A DNA stretch of 64,000 bases, taken from contig CATNEN010000030.1 of assembly GCA_950097015.1 (NCBI GenBank), positions 1,969,001 to 2,033,000 on the forward strand, written 5' to 3'. Shown here in pieces: positions 22,901 to 33,514 of the stretch (within the stretch, counting starts at the first letter, position 1; the number at the start of each line of letters is the position of its first letter). Position numbers and translations under genes: made by a program. Below the pieces are notes generated by a model. The model was not told the DNA's origin. It made no database searches and saw only the letters and a list, made by a program, of their open reading frames with translations. Origin of the DNA: Macrostomum hystrix (Eukaryota > Platyhelminthes > Macrostomidae).

Positions 22901-25817
22901 CTAATTTAGCGCTCACTCCGGTACCTGGACTCCTCTGTGTACTTTCCAGCTGGCGGAGCAGTCTTGTCCTTCAGCGAGTGACTTTCACCTCTGGAATCAG
23001 GTGCGCCAGCGATGCCGCTGCTCAATTATGTACTTTGTTACTGTAATCTACCGAAGCTGTAATCTACCGAAACTGTAATCTACCGAAACTGTAATCTACC
23101 GAAACTGTAATCTACCGAAACTGAAATCTACCGAAACTGTAATCTACTGAAGCTGTAATCTACTGAAACTGTAATCTACTGAAGCTGTAATCTACTGAAG
23201 CTGTAATCTACCGAAGCTGTAATTTACTGAAACTTGCATCTACCAAAGCTGTAATCTACTGAAACTGTAATCTACTGAAGCTGTAATCTACTGAAACTGT
23301 AATCTACTGAAGCTGTAATCTACTAAAGCTGTAATCTACTGAAACTGGAATCTACTGAAGCTGTAATCTACCAAAACTGTAATCTACCGAAGCTGTAATC
23401 TACCAAAACTGTAATCTACCGAAGCTGTAATCTACTGAAACTTGAATCTACCGAAGCTGTAATCTACTGAAACTTGAATCTACCGAAGCTGTAATCTACC
23501 AAAACTGTAATCTACCGAAGCTGTAATCTACTGAAACTGGAATCTACTGAAGCTGTAATCTACCGAAGCTGTAATCTACCAAAACTGTAATCTACCGAAG
23601 CTGTAATCTACTGAAACTTGAATCTACTGAAGCTGTAATCTACCAAAACTGTAATCTACCGAAACTGTAATTTACTAAAACTTGAATCTACTGAAGCTGT
23701 AATCTACTGAAACTGTAATCTACTGAAGCTGTAATCTACCGAAACTGTAATCTACCGAAACTGTAATTTACTAAAACTTGAATCTACTGAAGCTGTAATC
23801 TACTGAAATTGTAATCTATTACAGCTGTAATCTATTGATTGTAATTTACAATTTGTATCTAAACAAATCATGATCTCCTAAGTGTAAAGCGCCGGCAGCC
23901 ATTCAGAGGTGACAAGTGTAGCACAACTTACTCCATGCCTCAATCAGTCTAGGCCGCAAAACTCCGGCCTTTGAAGGTGGTGTCCGTCAACTGAGGTTGC
24001 CACACTGGGTCGGCTAATCATCGCATGTCTAAATAGCGAGCGGCATACTTAAAGGATTGGCTGGAACCCAAAATTAGGCCGATATATTTTTTGGCCAACA
24101 AAAATTAGGACAGAAACGAAAGAAATTGTATAGAGAGTCAGTATCTGCTTGGGATCAAATTAGATATATAATATATTACTTTTGTTAATATAATGTCTCT
24201 CTAGGAGGGCTCTCGAGGCGATTGAAGTGTGAGCACAGGGGCGGCGTTGAGGCGGTTATTCGCTCCGGAAAAATCAATAACACGCCAAGCAGATACGAAG
24301 CTTTGCTAAATACTGAAGTTAAAAAAAATTTGGCTTCGGACAAATACATTATCTTATATGGGAATAGTTGAGACTGCAGACTGTCACACTCCCACTGCTA
24401 GCTGGTAACTTGTTTTGTGTCCACGGTCCTACTGACTGGAACCTGCTTTTAAGTCCCTTTAAAAATAAGTTTTTTATTTCTTTTTCGATCTTGCTGTCTT
24501 GATAGTATTTTCTCCTATCCTACCCACTTCGACTAAGTGCGGGGGTGGTCCAAAAATACTTTTCACAATTGTACCATAAATTCATAAGTAACACAAGTAG
24601 CTTTGTCATAAAGTTACCACTAAATATTTTCAACTCTCTCTGTGCCATTCCGCCTCTTGCTCCGTGCCATTCCACCCCTCTCTGTGCCATTCCACCCCTC
24701 TCTGTGCCATTCAACCCCTCTCTGTGCCATTCCACCCCTCTCTGTGCCATTCAACCCCTCTCTGTGCCATTCCACCCCTCTCTGTGCCATTCCACCCCTC
24801 TCTGTGCCATTCCACCCCTCTCTGTGCCCTTCCACCCCTCTCTGTGCCATTCAACCCCTCTCTGTGCCATTCCACCCCTCTCTGTGCCATTCAACCCCTC
24901 TCTGTGCCATTCAACCCCTCTCTGTGCCATTCCACCCCTCTCTGTGCCATTCAACCCCTCTCTGTGCCATTCCACCCCTCTCTGTGCCAGTCCACCCTCT
25001 CTGAACCATTCCACCTTCTCTGAACCATTCCACCTTATCTGAACCATTCCACACTCTCTGAACCATTCCACCCTCTCTGAACCATTCCACCCTCTCTGTG
25101 CCATTCCACCCTCTCTGAACCATTCCACCCTCTCTGTATCATTCCACCACTCTCTGTGCCATTCCACCCTCTCTGTACCATTCCACCCTCTCTGTGCCAT
25201 TCCACCTCTGTGTGCCATTTCACCTCTCTATGTGCCATTCCACCTCTCTGTGCCATTTCACCTCTCTATGTGCCATTTCACCTCTCTCTGTGCCATTCCA
25301 CCCTCTCTCTGTGCCATTTCACCTCTCTCTGTGCCATTCCACCCTCTCTGAACCATTCCACCCTCTCTGAACCATTCCACCCTCTCTGAACCATTCCACC
25401 CTCTCTGTGCCATTCCACCCTCTCTGAACCATTCCACCCTCTCTGAACCATTCCACCCTCTCTGAACCATTCCACCCTCTCTGTGCCATTCCACCCTCTC
25501 TGTGCCATTCCACCCTCTCTGTACCATTCCACCCTCTCTGTGCCATTCCACCCTCTCTGTGCCATTCCACCTCTCTGTGCCATTTCACCTCTCTCTGTGC
25601 CATTCCACCTCTCTCTTTGTACAATTCGACCTCTATCTCTCTTCCATTCCATTCTCCAGTGTGGCATTACACGTAAAGCCAAACAGGCTTAGCCAGCACT
25701 TACTTAAAGGTGAGCGTGCAGGTGTCCTCGCCCAGCTCAGTGCCGAGCAGCTCAGCCCGCCTGTAGTGCGTGTTCTCAAAGCTGCGCCTGTACTCGCTTG
25801 TCATGCTGCTGCGACCG
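13992..25817 (-). CDS. Major facilitator superfamily transporter, 14 exons
   Basis: Complete gene. Exons on the minus strand: 25817-25704 (ATG at 25804), 22990-22925, 21991-21837, 21414-21228, 20294-20250, 20091-20037, 19146-18981, 18798-18697, 18583-18507, 17943-17829, 16468-16402, 16312-16205, 15713-15458, 14162-13992 (stop TAA). The coding sum is 1,671 bases, 556 residues plus stop, and every junction agrees in phase. Two MFS loop motifs are visible: [19 protein letters not shown] in exon 4 and [21 protein letters not shown] in exon 13. Exons 8-9 read [13 protein letters not shown] then [14 protein letters not shown], also MFS-like. A loop with [10 protein letters not shown] in exon 7 sits between membrane segments. 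The N terminus is cytosolic-looking and polar. The fold predicts 12 helices; substrate is unknown. The GRRRP/GRRKP pair is reminiscent of sugar-cation symporters (SLC45/GPH type), but I would not name a substrate. The last exon ends 35 bases before the segmental duplication breakpoint. Confidence 0.88.
14320..15125. repeat. 24-bp minisatellite in MFS intron 13
   Basis: About 33 units, core GATTTCTTGAGGATTCTAGG plus CGGG/TGGG, with the ends more diverged than the centre (15000-15125 reads AAAGATTCTAG and AGAGGATTCTA variants). Confidence 0.92.
15134..15350 (+). mobile_element. tRNA-derived SINE, family B
   Basis: Begins with GTGGCAGAGCGGTTAACGCG, a class II (Leu/Ser-like) tRNA A-box region, followed by a short CGCACCA stretch; body contains CTCCAAGGCACAGTGAGAG and GGCCTGACGATGAGAAAG. 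A second copy with a better tRNA head lies at 60630-60860 on the other strand. Within MFS intron 13. Confidence 0.7.
15740..16110. repeat. 22-bp G-rich minisatellite in MFS intron 12
   Basis: Units of 22 bases (GGTAGAGTGGAGAGGGGGAG plus AT) at 15860-16110, preceded by a related irregular stretch with GAGATTGTGGAGTGG. On the gene strand the array ends about 20 bases before the exon 13 acceptor. Confidence 0.9.
16500..17560. repeat. 14-bp minisatellite in MFS intron 10
   Basis: About 75 units based on GGGGATCTGTCTAT with many single-base variants and a second flavour containing GGGGGTATGTTTATG from about 17080. On the gene strand it ends about 30 bases before the exon 11 acceptor. Confidence 0.92.
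17995..18432. repeat. 44-bp minisatellite in MFS intron 9
   Basis: About ten units, with the 44-base unit containing GTGACTGAGGTGTGAACTCC and CCAGCTTGCTATCCACTCCA. Units are very uniform, differing mainly at one CA/TC position, which suggests recent expansion. Confidence 0.92.
19165..19955. repeat. 22-bp minisatellite in MFS intron 6
   Basis: About 35 units of 22 bases (GGGTTTCTACTGGATGGTGT plus GT) alternating with a variant, TTCTGGGTGGCGTGTG. It runs from about 20 bases before the exon 7 acceptor to about 80 bases after the exon 6 donor. All three forward frames are open by composition; none is a gene. Confidence 0.92.
20915..21150. repeat. 21-bp minisatellite in MFS intron 4
   Basis: About eleven units of 21 bases, core CCAACCTCACTCCGCTAAGC. 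It begins about 80 bases after the exon 4 donor. Confidence 0.88.
21505..21805. repeat. 16-bp minisatellite in MFS intron 3
   Basis: About 19 units of AATCAAATGACACCTG with an AATGTCACC variant; starts about 30 bases after the exon 3 donor on the gene strand. Confidence 0.92.
22245..22690. repeat. 17-bp minisatellite in MFS intron 2
   Basis: About 26 units of TCTCCCATCTCACTACT with single-base variants; pyrimidine-rich on the plus strand. Confidence 0.92.
23040..23830. repeat. 16-bp minisatellite in MFS intron 1 (distal)
   Basis: About 50 units of GTAATCTACCGAAACT with CTGAAG and CAAAAC variants. It shares the MFS first intron with a second, unrelated array at 24640-25640. Confidence 0.92.
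23831..24639. other. Middle of MFS intron 1, no feature recognised
   Basis: Unique sequence between two minisatellites. I see no exon, RNA gene or transposon with clear ends. Confidence 0.4.
24640..25640. repeat. 20-bp minisatellite in MFS intron 1 (proximal)
   Basis: About 50 units of TCTGTGCCATTCCACCCCTC to about 25000, then a changed flavour with CTCTCTGAACCATTCCACC (19 bases). It ends about 70 bases from the exon 1 donor. The two flavours meet sharply near 25000, suggesting two successive expansions. Confidence 0.92.
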
Positions 25818-25835
25818 CTAAAACACGTTTAGGAA
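25818..25835 (-). promoter_or_regulatory. Acceptor 13 nt before the MFS start codon (possible trans-splice site)
   Basis: On the minus strand ACGTGTTTTAG precedes a 13-base leader and then the ATG. It could be the end of a 5'-UTR intron or a spliced-leader acceptor. Confidence 0.4.
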
Positions 25836-25917
25836 AGTTAAGGATGGTATATCAAGATAGTAAGGATATTATTACAATATTAAATATATATATTTCTAAT
25901 TGATTGCTCCAATTGAT

Positions 25918-26085
25918 TTCGGATGTGCAGCCGACAGCACAGCCGTGGCTATTGCGCAGCTAATGCTGGTACTCAATTAACATATGGGCGAACTGAAGCC
26001 ATGTCAGAGTGTTAGGAGTCCGAAATCGAACCCACGACCTCCAAGCCGAGTCCAACGCCCTAAGCGATAGGCTACAACTCCCTAT
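25918..26085 (-). mobile_element. tRNA-derived SINE (family A), minus strand
   Basis: B box seen as GAAATCGAACCC on the plus strand at about 26020-26031, with the tRNA-like head extending to 26083. The 3' end contains GATGTGCAGCCGACAGCACA, shared with the copy at 50470-50725. Confidence 0.75.
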
Positions 26086-26574
26086 ACTATAATAATATTT
26101 CAAGTGCTTTTGTCAGCACCAAAGTATTTCTTATTTACCAGTGGAAAGTATAACAAACCTAGCTATAGCTGCGCAGTGTGTTCACACTACATGTATTCCC
26201 AGCAGTGCAGACAGAAAGTCTATATATCCATCTATGTCTTTCTAACATATGCAAAAGCATCTAAAAGCAACTTTATAAAGACTAAGAATGCATCACTGCA
26301 ACCCTAACATTTGTATAAACAAATGTACAAGTAATGTACGCCCAAACCCTTTTTTGTGCCTTGTGTACATTCTAGTGAGAATGGTTAAATCTGCTTTAAC
26401 CATATTGGAAGATGCCTTGTTAGACTATACTTTCAATGGCATGTGCTATACAAATGAGCTGGTCCATTGTGCCATTATCATGTGCAATTGCCTCACACGA
26501 TGCCAAAATTATAAATGTGGCTTCATTGGCTACAGCCAATGAATCTTGAATCACATGCGAAACGTTGACTAAAA

Positions 26575-26815
26575 GGCTGACATTTCCTGACATTCAGTTC
26601 CTGACATTTAATTCCTGACATTCAGTTCCTGACATTCAGCTCCTGACATTCAGTTCCTGACATTCAGCTCCTGACATTCAGTTCCTGACATTCAGTTCCT
26701 GAAATTCAGTTCCTGACATTCAGTTCCTGACATTCAATTCCTGACATTCAGCTCTTGACATTCAGTTCCAGACATTCAGCTCCTGACATTCAGTTCCTGA
26801 CATTCAGTTCCATAC
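26575..26815. repeat. 14-bp minisatellite upstream of the MFS gene
   Basis: About 17 units of GTTCCTGACATTCA with C/T and AAT variants. It is outside any recognised intron. Confidence 0.9.
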
Positions 26816-29051
26816 TAACTTACGCTGTTCGCACTTAAGCGTGGCAGATATTCAGCACGAGTTGCGTAGGACCTAACTGGCGAACACTCAATGGTGCTGC
26901 AGCTGTTGTATGTAAAATCAGTCTAAGCCGGAGCTTAATCAAAGTGTTTGAGCCAGGGTGCAGTGCGGCTAGTGGACTAACGCCGTTCAAACAATAATTA
27001 GGCTCTCTATGGTAATACTTGCCCAGTTAGCAAAAAGTTTAGCTAAATATTGTGCCCAGCGCAGGTGAAGGGAGTTGCTTGCTAGGGTCAGGCCACTGGT
27101 GAGCGGCGCAGTCAGCGGAGGGGGTGAGAGCGGAGATGGGGGAAGAGGGTAAAATAGAGGCTGACTGGGGGCCGGGCAACGCCTCAGATGAGGAAGAGAG
27201 AGAAGACTCTCCGGCCTGAGCAGTTGGCTGAGTACAGCCTGGCAGTTTGGGAGGCCCACTTTGATGCGGATGAGCGTTGGGAGCCTAGGGGCATTCTGGC
27301 ATAGCGTCTTCCCCTCGCCACCCCATCCCCTTTCCTTCATGCATGCGCGGCATTGGGGATTCTGGCATTCCCAGCAGCGGTGAAGGTCCTCTCTCTCCTT
27401 TCTCCCCGCCTGTATCCTAGCAGCAGTGATCGTGTATTGAACATTAGAGATGCGGAGCTCCTCAAAGCACAGAGGGGATCAGCGGGGTCTCAGTGGAGAA
27501 AGGAGCTGGAACTCTCATCACTGAGACTGTGGACTCACTGTATGGCAGAGCAGTCGCTTACCAGTCTAGTTAAAATTGCCTTTGGCCGAATTTACCGAAG
27601 GGAGTAACAAGCCTAGCAACTCCAGCTAGCCTTTGGCCTTCCTGCATTTACTTTTCAGCTGCACGCACAAAGCTTTAATAAATATTTCAGCAGCGGTCGG
27701 ACCAAGGAGGGCCAGTCATATTTGCAATGCGCCCTCACCTCCGACTTTCACCCACCATGGTCCACACGCCAACCCGGGTCCTGACCTCTTGCCCCGACAT
27801 ACCAAAGCAAACAGACTTCGCACAGCCAAACCAGCAGACAGACCTATAATATACGAAGCATTCGCAGACAGACAGTTGGGCATAGAAAATATCCGGAACG
27901 TTCCGGATGCACACACACACACACACACACACACACCGACCAGTATAGATTCGCTGGATAGTAGCAACTAATTGGCGCCTGTACATGGCAAAGAACTTGA
28001 AACATAAAAAATCACAGATGTGCATTACAATTTGTCGCTTAAACTTACTGAATCTTAAATATATGCAACCTCGGTGTGCAATGATAGTTTATTAATTTAT
28101 TTTTAATACTTACTGAAGTACGATAAATGTATCATTAATTTAATAAGCGAACTGAATGATTGCATGCCTGGAACCTGAAAAATCGATTAGCCTATAAAGT
28201 TATTTCTTTTACGCCTACTGTTAGTACTAGGTGTGGAGCATTGAAGTACACAGCAAAGCGGTAAGAAGGTGAACTAGGCAGGGTAGATTGGTATAGCTGA
28301 GTAAAAAGGCTGAAATTATTAAATTCTCTTTGTCAATGCTCACAGCTTAATGGTACTAAGAGTAGTCAGTTGACTGCACGCTTATATAAATTATAATCCG
28401 ATCATTTTAGCAAGTTGAGCTGGGATAAAATATTGCGATCGATTCACCACAAAAAATTTACTTGCAAAAACTTTCGAACAAGGCAAAGGTCAGTGCTGGT
28501 AACCACGGAACCAGTAGACACAAGAAGACGAAAAAATCAATAAATTCAATCATATCTATAAGTAAAAGACTGATCCAAATTGGCATGCAGTTATAAATCA
28601 AAGAATACATTTTAACAAAATCGATTAAAGAAGGCAATTCACTAAGGGCTATAATCATGAGCGTCAATAATATAGGTAACTAAGAATTAACAGCAAAGTC
28701 AAATGAGTACACCAGGACACACGAGTACGCATGCTCTCACAGGTAATTTAAAAGAAAAGAGGACTAACCAGGACTAACCAGGTTGTCTTTCTGGATACTA
28801 ATTATTCGTTCCGATGTGATAAAATCAACAGGCAAAGTCGCAAGCAATTACGGGCTATGGGTGTAAACAACAGTCAACTATTATAATTTTACTAACTTAA
28901 GATGCGAAAACCAACAACAATATCTGCGATATTTCTCTTTAATATAGAGCCTACACGCAGATATTAGCGTTAGTTGCTTACTAGATGGTTGTCATTTGTC
29001 ATTGCCAATATTAATAGAAAGAACATTTAATGCTACCATTGAAACTGGAGG
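26816..29051. other. Intergenic region between MFS and TFG genes
   Basis: No gene recognised. A GC-rich stretch at 27060-27500 could be a promoter or an exon of an unrecognised transcript. A (CA)13 microsatellite lies at 27911-27936. Confidence 0.45.
27909..27937. repeat. CA dinucleotide microsatellite
   Basis: About 13 uninterrupted AC units. Confidence 0.9.
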
Positions 29052-29454
29052 TCACTGGTAGCCCGGCTTGCGCCAGGCAGCCCCTCCAGCCTGCTGATGA
29101 AATGAAGACGCCGGGGCACCTGAGGCCATTGCGCCAGGCGGTGGTGGCGGTTGCTGCGGCATCTGCTGAGTGCGGCTATAAGGATTGTAAGCCTGCGGCG
29201 GCGGCTGCTGCTGCTGCTGTATGTGCGGCATAGGCGGCGGCGTCGGTGCAGGACTATAGCCAGCAGCGGCGCTCACAGAATTGGAATTCGCCACAGCCGG
29301 GGGCGGAGGCGGCGGCACAGCGCCGTAGGGGGCGCTACTAGTCTGGGGAGCGTAATCGCGGCCTGATACGCCCGGAGGGCCCTGCGGCTGCGGATAGCCA
29401 GTTGGGCCGTACGGCATGTGATAAGCCTGCTGCTGCGATGGCTGTGACTGCGGA

Positions 29455-29511
<57 letters not shown>

Positions 29512-30188
29512 ATAGGTGGCGGGGTTGGAGCATACTGATGCTGCTGCTGCTGTTGTGGCTGTTGTTGTGACTGCGGCGGTGGAGTCGGGACTCCAGGCAG
29601 ATGCTGCTGCTGTTGCTGCTCATGACTAGCAGCCGGGGCAGTCAAAGGATCGAACTCGCGACTGCTACTGCTAGCAGCTGCAGGGCTGGGCTGCTGCTTC
29701 TGCTGCTGCTGGCGAAATTGATCGACGCCTCCGGGCGCTATTCCCGCTACTGGTGCAGCCGCCGCAACCGCTGACGAACCTGTGGCCCCAGTCGCCTCTT
29801 CACCGCCGGCCAATTGCAGCCGATCCAGCACCCGGGTGACGCTGTCGCGGACTGTGCGCAGCTCGTCAAGCACGGCGGCGTCAGCGCGAACCCGGGACTG
29901 CTCTGCGTCGCGCTTGGGAAAACAGAGGCGAAGACGAAGCACCCGGCTGGAGCAGTTGATGGCGAAGCTCAAGTCGGAGTCGTCGGCGATTGTGACAAGG
30001 TCGCCATCCTCGTCTGTGTACTTAATTACGAGGTCGTCAATGCTGCTGGAGAGGCAGTCGCTAGCGCGGAATACGCGTTGCATCATGAGCAGCAGCTCGT
30101 CATATGTGATCTCCTCATTGTGAATAGGAATGCGGCGAATATCTTCACCTAGTTGTACTTTAATAACCAGCTTGCCAGATAGATCCAT
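29052..30188 (-). CDS. TFG: TFG-like protein (PB1 domain, Q/P-rich tail), intronless
   Basis: A single open frame of 378 residues from ATG at 30188 to TGA at 29052-29054. Residues 1-90 are a PB1 domain: a basic start ([13 protein letters not shown]), then [13 protein letters not shown] and the acidic OPCA part [21 protein letters not shown] short coiled coil follows at about 104-125 ([20 protein letters not shown]). The rest is Gln/Pro/Tyr-rich low complexity with a pure polyQ run, ending AAWRKPGYQ. Human TFG has the same order (PB1, coiled coil, P/Q-rich) and about 400 residues; it organises COPII carriers at ER exit sites. The gene has no intron here, and an AG acceptor lies 13 bases before the ATG. 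A retrocopy is possible but the frame is intact and codon use looks normal. Confidence 0.88.
29457..29510 (-). repeat. Pure (CAG)18 tract coding polyglutamine in TFG
   Basis: Eighteen uninterrupted CTG triplets on the plus strand (CAG in the gene), within a longer region of CAG/CAA. Purity makes it prone to length change. Confidence 0.9.
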
Positions 30189-30215
30189 TGTGGGACTGAA
30201 ACTGCAAAAACTGGA
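30189..30215 (-). promoter_or_regulatory. Acceptor 13 nt before the TFG start codon
   Basis: On the minus strand CAGTTTTTGCAG is followed by TTTCAGTCCCACA and the ATG. Either of two AGs (13 or 7 bases upstream) could accept a spliced leader or end a 5'-UTR intron. Confidence 0.4.
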
Positions 30216-31162
30216 TAGCTATAGGATGAACAGTAGAAGAACAGTTTGTTCCTACTTTTAGATTTTAGCATTTTAGTGCATGTCATGGCACTAAAGTTTT
30301 ATTTTAAAACTTGCAACATGGCTGTAATCTAGACTAGAGAGGACAATGATTGAATAAACAATCTGATAAACACACAAATTTATATTGATTTATTTTAATT
30401 TAGGCTATACAACTGGTCATTACAAAAAAGTTTTAACTTTTAGAATGTTCTAATTTACAAAAAGGCAGTGCAATGCTTTTTGCCATCGGTACTGTGATAA
30501 AAAAAATTTATAGACTTATTGATACTGTACAGTGGCAATAAGGCCCACTTATCAACATAGAAGACAGACAGTTTGAAAACATGTCCTTTATTGAAGTGTA
30601 ACTAAAACAATAGAAAAAAAGAAAACAAATTTTTCATGCAAAATATTGAAATGCACAATGTTTATTTATGTTATCAAAGGTTTGTTATCAAAGGTATTGA
30701 AAGTTTTGTGGTTATAAACTCATTTTCAAACAATGATATACTTTTTCAAATGTATTAATTATTATCTTATTGCCACAGCATGAATCTAGAAGATGTAAGA
30801 GGCTAGGAGCATATCTGTCTAGTCTTTTATGCAAATAAGCAGGCCATATTGCCATGGTATCAATGTAGAAAATACAGAAGCCAATCTGTCTAGTCTTCCA
30901 TGCTGATAAGCTGACCTTATTGTCAGAGTACCAGAGCAATAGTCTGCAAGTTATTGGCAGGGTATTCTGTAACCTAGCAATATGCACAACCTACAAAATC
31001 TGCCTAAAATAAGCTTATATTTAGGCCTACCTCAAATGTTTATATTTAGCAATAATTTTAGAGGATATAAATTATAATAGATCTTTTTTTTAATTTTAGA
31101 TTTTTTAATTTAATCTTTGCAAGAATCTTCAGCAAATTGGCACTACTATTATTGATATTTTA

Positions 31163-31805
31163 GGGTAATGTATCATCAACCAAACAAGAATGTGTATTTT
31201 TTTAACTTCAAACTTAAGCTACAGATTTTCTATTTAAGATATGATGATAAACCAAAAGCCAAGTTATAGAAAACAGTTACATCTTTCTAAAAAGTATCTG
31301 CTTTTGCTATTTTGTCAAATAGAAAAAAATTTATTCCTGCTTTTTATCTAAAACCGAACAATGATTTTCATGTATCTTCAAACCAAACAGAGAATTTGAT
31401 GTTTGGTTTTATAATTTGAGTGAGTGGTTTAATCTTATTTTAAGGAGTGAACTATCATGAATTATGTCATTTGAAAGCATTTTTCATGTTTTATAAATAA
31501 CTACATTTATGGTCATTTAATTGGCAAGCAACCACATACAATCTTTGTCTAAAGTACATACTGAAAAAATGTTGTTAAAAAGTATGCTTTTGCAATAAAA
31601 ATTTCTACTGAAACATCAATATCTTTCTTTCCTCTTAATGCTTCATTGCACATCATGTCTCAGCTTGTAGATAATTTCTTCAACTTTCAAATTAGTTGTT
31701 CTGTGAAACACAATAGCTTGTTTCTGTCTTGCATAAGACCAAGGAAGAAGTCAAAATTCTTGTTCGGTTTTGAAGATACACTGTTCGGTTGATGATACAT
31801 TACCC
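31163..31805. mobile_element. TA-flanked inverted-repeat element (mariner-like MITE)
   Basis: The left end GGGTAATGTATCATCAACC is the reverse complement of the right end (GGTTGATGATACATTACCC ending at 31805), and the match continues with one mismatch through AACA. Both ends are flanked by TA, the target duplication of Tc1/mariner elements. About 640 bases, AT-rich, no transposase frame. Related sub-terminal strings (ATGTATCTTCAAACC) recur inside, near 31370. Confidence 0.75.
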
Positions 31806-33514
31806 TAGCAAAATTCTTCACTATAACAAGCTCAAACACAATATAGAACCCATTAGTGTGTTAATTATTTGGGTGCTTGTCAATGCATCTGCTAACAAAT
31901 GAAATTTCACTTGGGGACTCTGGCATACCAGAGGAATGTAAAAATGATTGACCTAGCTTTTTGGCAATTACCTAGGCCTAATTCTTGTCTAATGCCTAAT
32001 GTCTTAATACACAGACAAACCTGTATGTGGCAGCTTTTTTATAGAGTACAAAGGGATTTAATGTTTTCGATGATAGTAAAAACATATTTTTGTTCCTAAA
32101 AACAGTAAACTACGATGTCTCAAAAGGCTTTCGGCACAACATCATAAAAATATATACTTACAATAATCAGTACTTAGCTTGTCTAATTCCAGTCTTTCGT
32201 TTTACTTTTAGGTTACATTTAATATCTTTTTTTACTACCAATATTTCGGAACCAATTTAACAAAACACAATATGTATAAAATTAAAAAAAGCACGTAGAA
32301 AATGATGGACCTGTTTCAGAAGCTAATAGGGCCCAACGCCAATCAACCTTTTTGTTCAGGAATTATTAATACTCTCAAACCAGTACACACTTTCTTTCAG
32401 GTTAGTGGCATAATTAGATATTTGTTATAGAAAGAAAAAATATAGAATAAAATAATTTCCCATTCGAATAGTTACGAAATTAGCAAACGTAACTACAAAA
32501 ATAGAATGAAAAAAAGCCTACCAGCATAAGTGCCAGAGTGTATACGATTCATTTTCAAATAAAAATTATGATAATTCATGGCAAAACCGAAATGATGCTA
32601 AATGTATTGTCGGCTTTTCATGTGATTACACCACAATTTTATTAAGCATTTACTTTCCGAACCATATTTACTTCATACTGGCTTTATACTAAAGCTCCAT
32701 GTGTACTTAAAGGATTGGATAGTTGTTTAAACCGATCGCGGCAGAAATGGACAATCTACAACGAAAACCGCTTTTTTGAAACGAAATATAACTTCTGCCA
32801 CAGGTTAATCGTTGTATGTTTCCTATATACTAGAACATCTATTTATGAACGTTCTAAGTAAAGACCTATATTTTTTTTCTAAAGTGACTATTTGCTTTGC
32901 GTTATCTTCTTTTACTTTTGAGAAACATCTATAAGAGTCATACCATATATATTTTATTTTTCTGTCATTTTAGTTAACTTAATTTTACATCCTTTTTTTT
33001 AGGTTTATGCATAAAAACTTAGGGGCCTAATAAATAAAAATACTGAGTATGAAATAAATGTCTGTTTATTTTACAAGTCAATATTCACATTTACTTTTTT
33101 ATATTTATTCCCAGATTAGCTTAAAATCTTGAATTCAAGTTATTCAAGTAATATATAAATTATAAATATATTTTAACTTCTATGGCTATTATTTGTATTT
33201 TATCAATTATATATGATTTTATATTCATTTATGAAGCTATATTTTATAAATTAGCAAAATACTAGCACTGTATGCATGGTCAATGTTTTAAATGTATTTA
33301 ATATGAAGTATAGCTATAGGCTTGGGCATACCTAGTCACCTAGTATTCTAGAGGTTAGTGATTTGCCAATTTGTTTTTTAGGCAATAGTGCACTTTCATT
33401 TGCAAAATAATTTTTCGTTTAAATTTTAAACTTTGAAAGCAGAAAACAATAACAACAACAAAAATTGATGCTTTGAACAGTTCTAACAATTCTCACCTAA
33501 AGGGATACAGTATA

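Noticed and set aside
20605-24390. Inverted match GTGACAGTCTGCAGTCT at about 20611 and 24371
   Set aside because: Only about 17 bases, no further terminal similarity and no target duplication found, so not called as transposon ends.
26104-26542. Two overlapping plus-strand frames of 67 and 84 codons
   Set aside because: No recognisable domain or splice context; lengths expected by chance.
29273-30152. Other-frame and opposite-strand frames over TFG
   Set aside because: Shadows of CAG-rich and GC-rich coding sequence; only the 378-codon frame has a PB1 domain.
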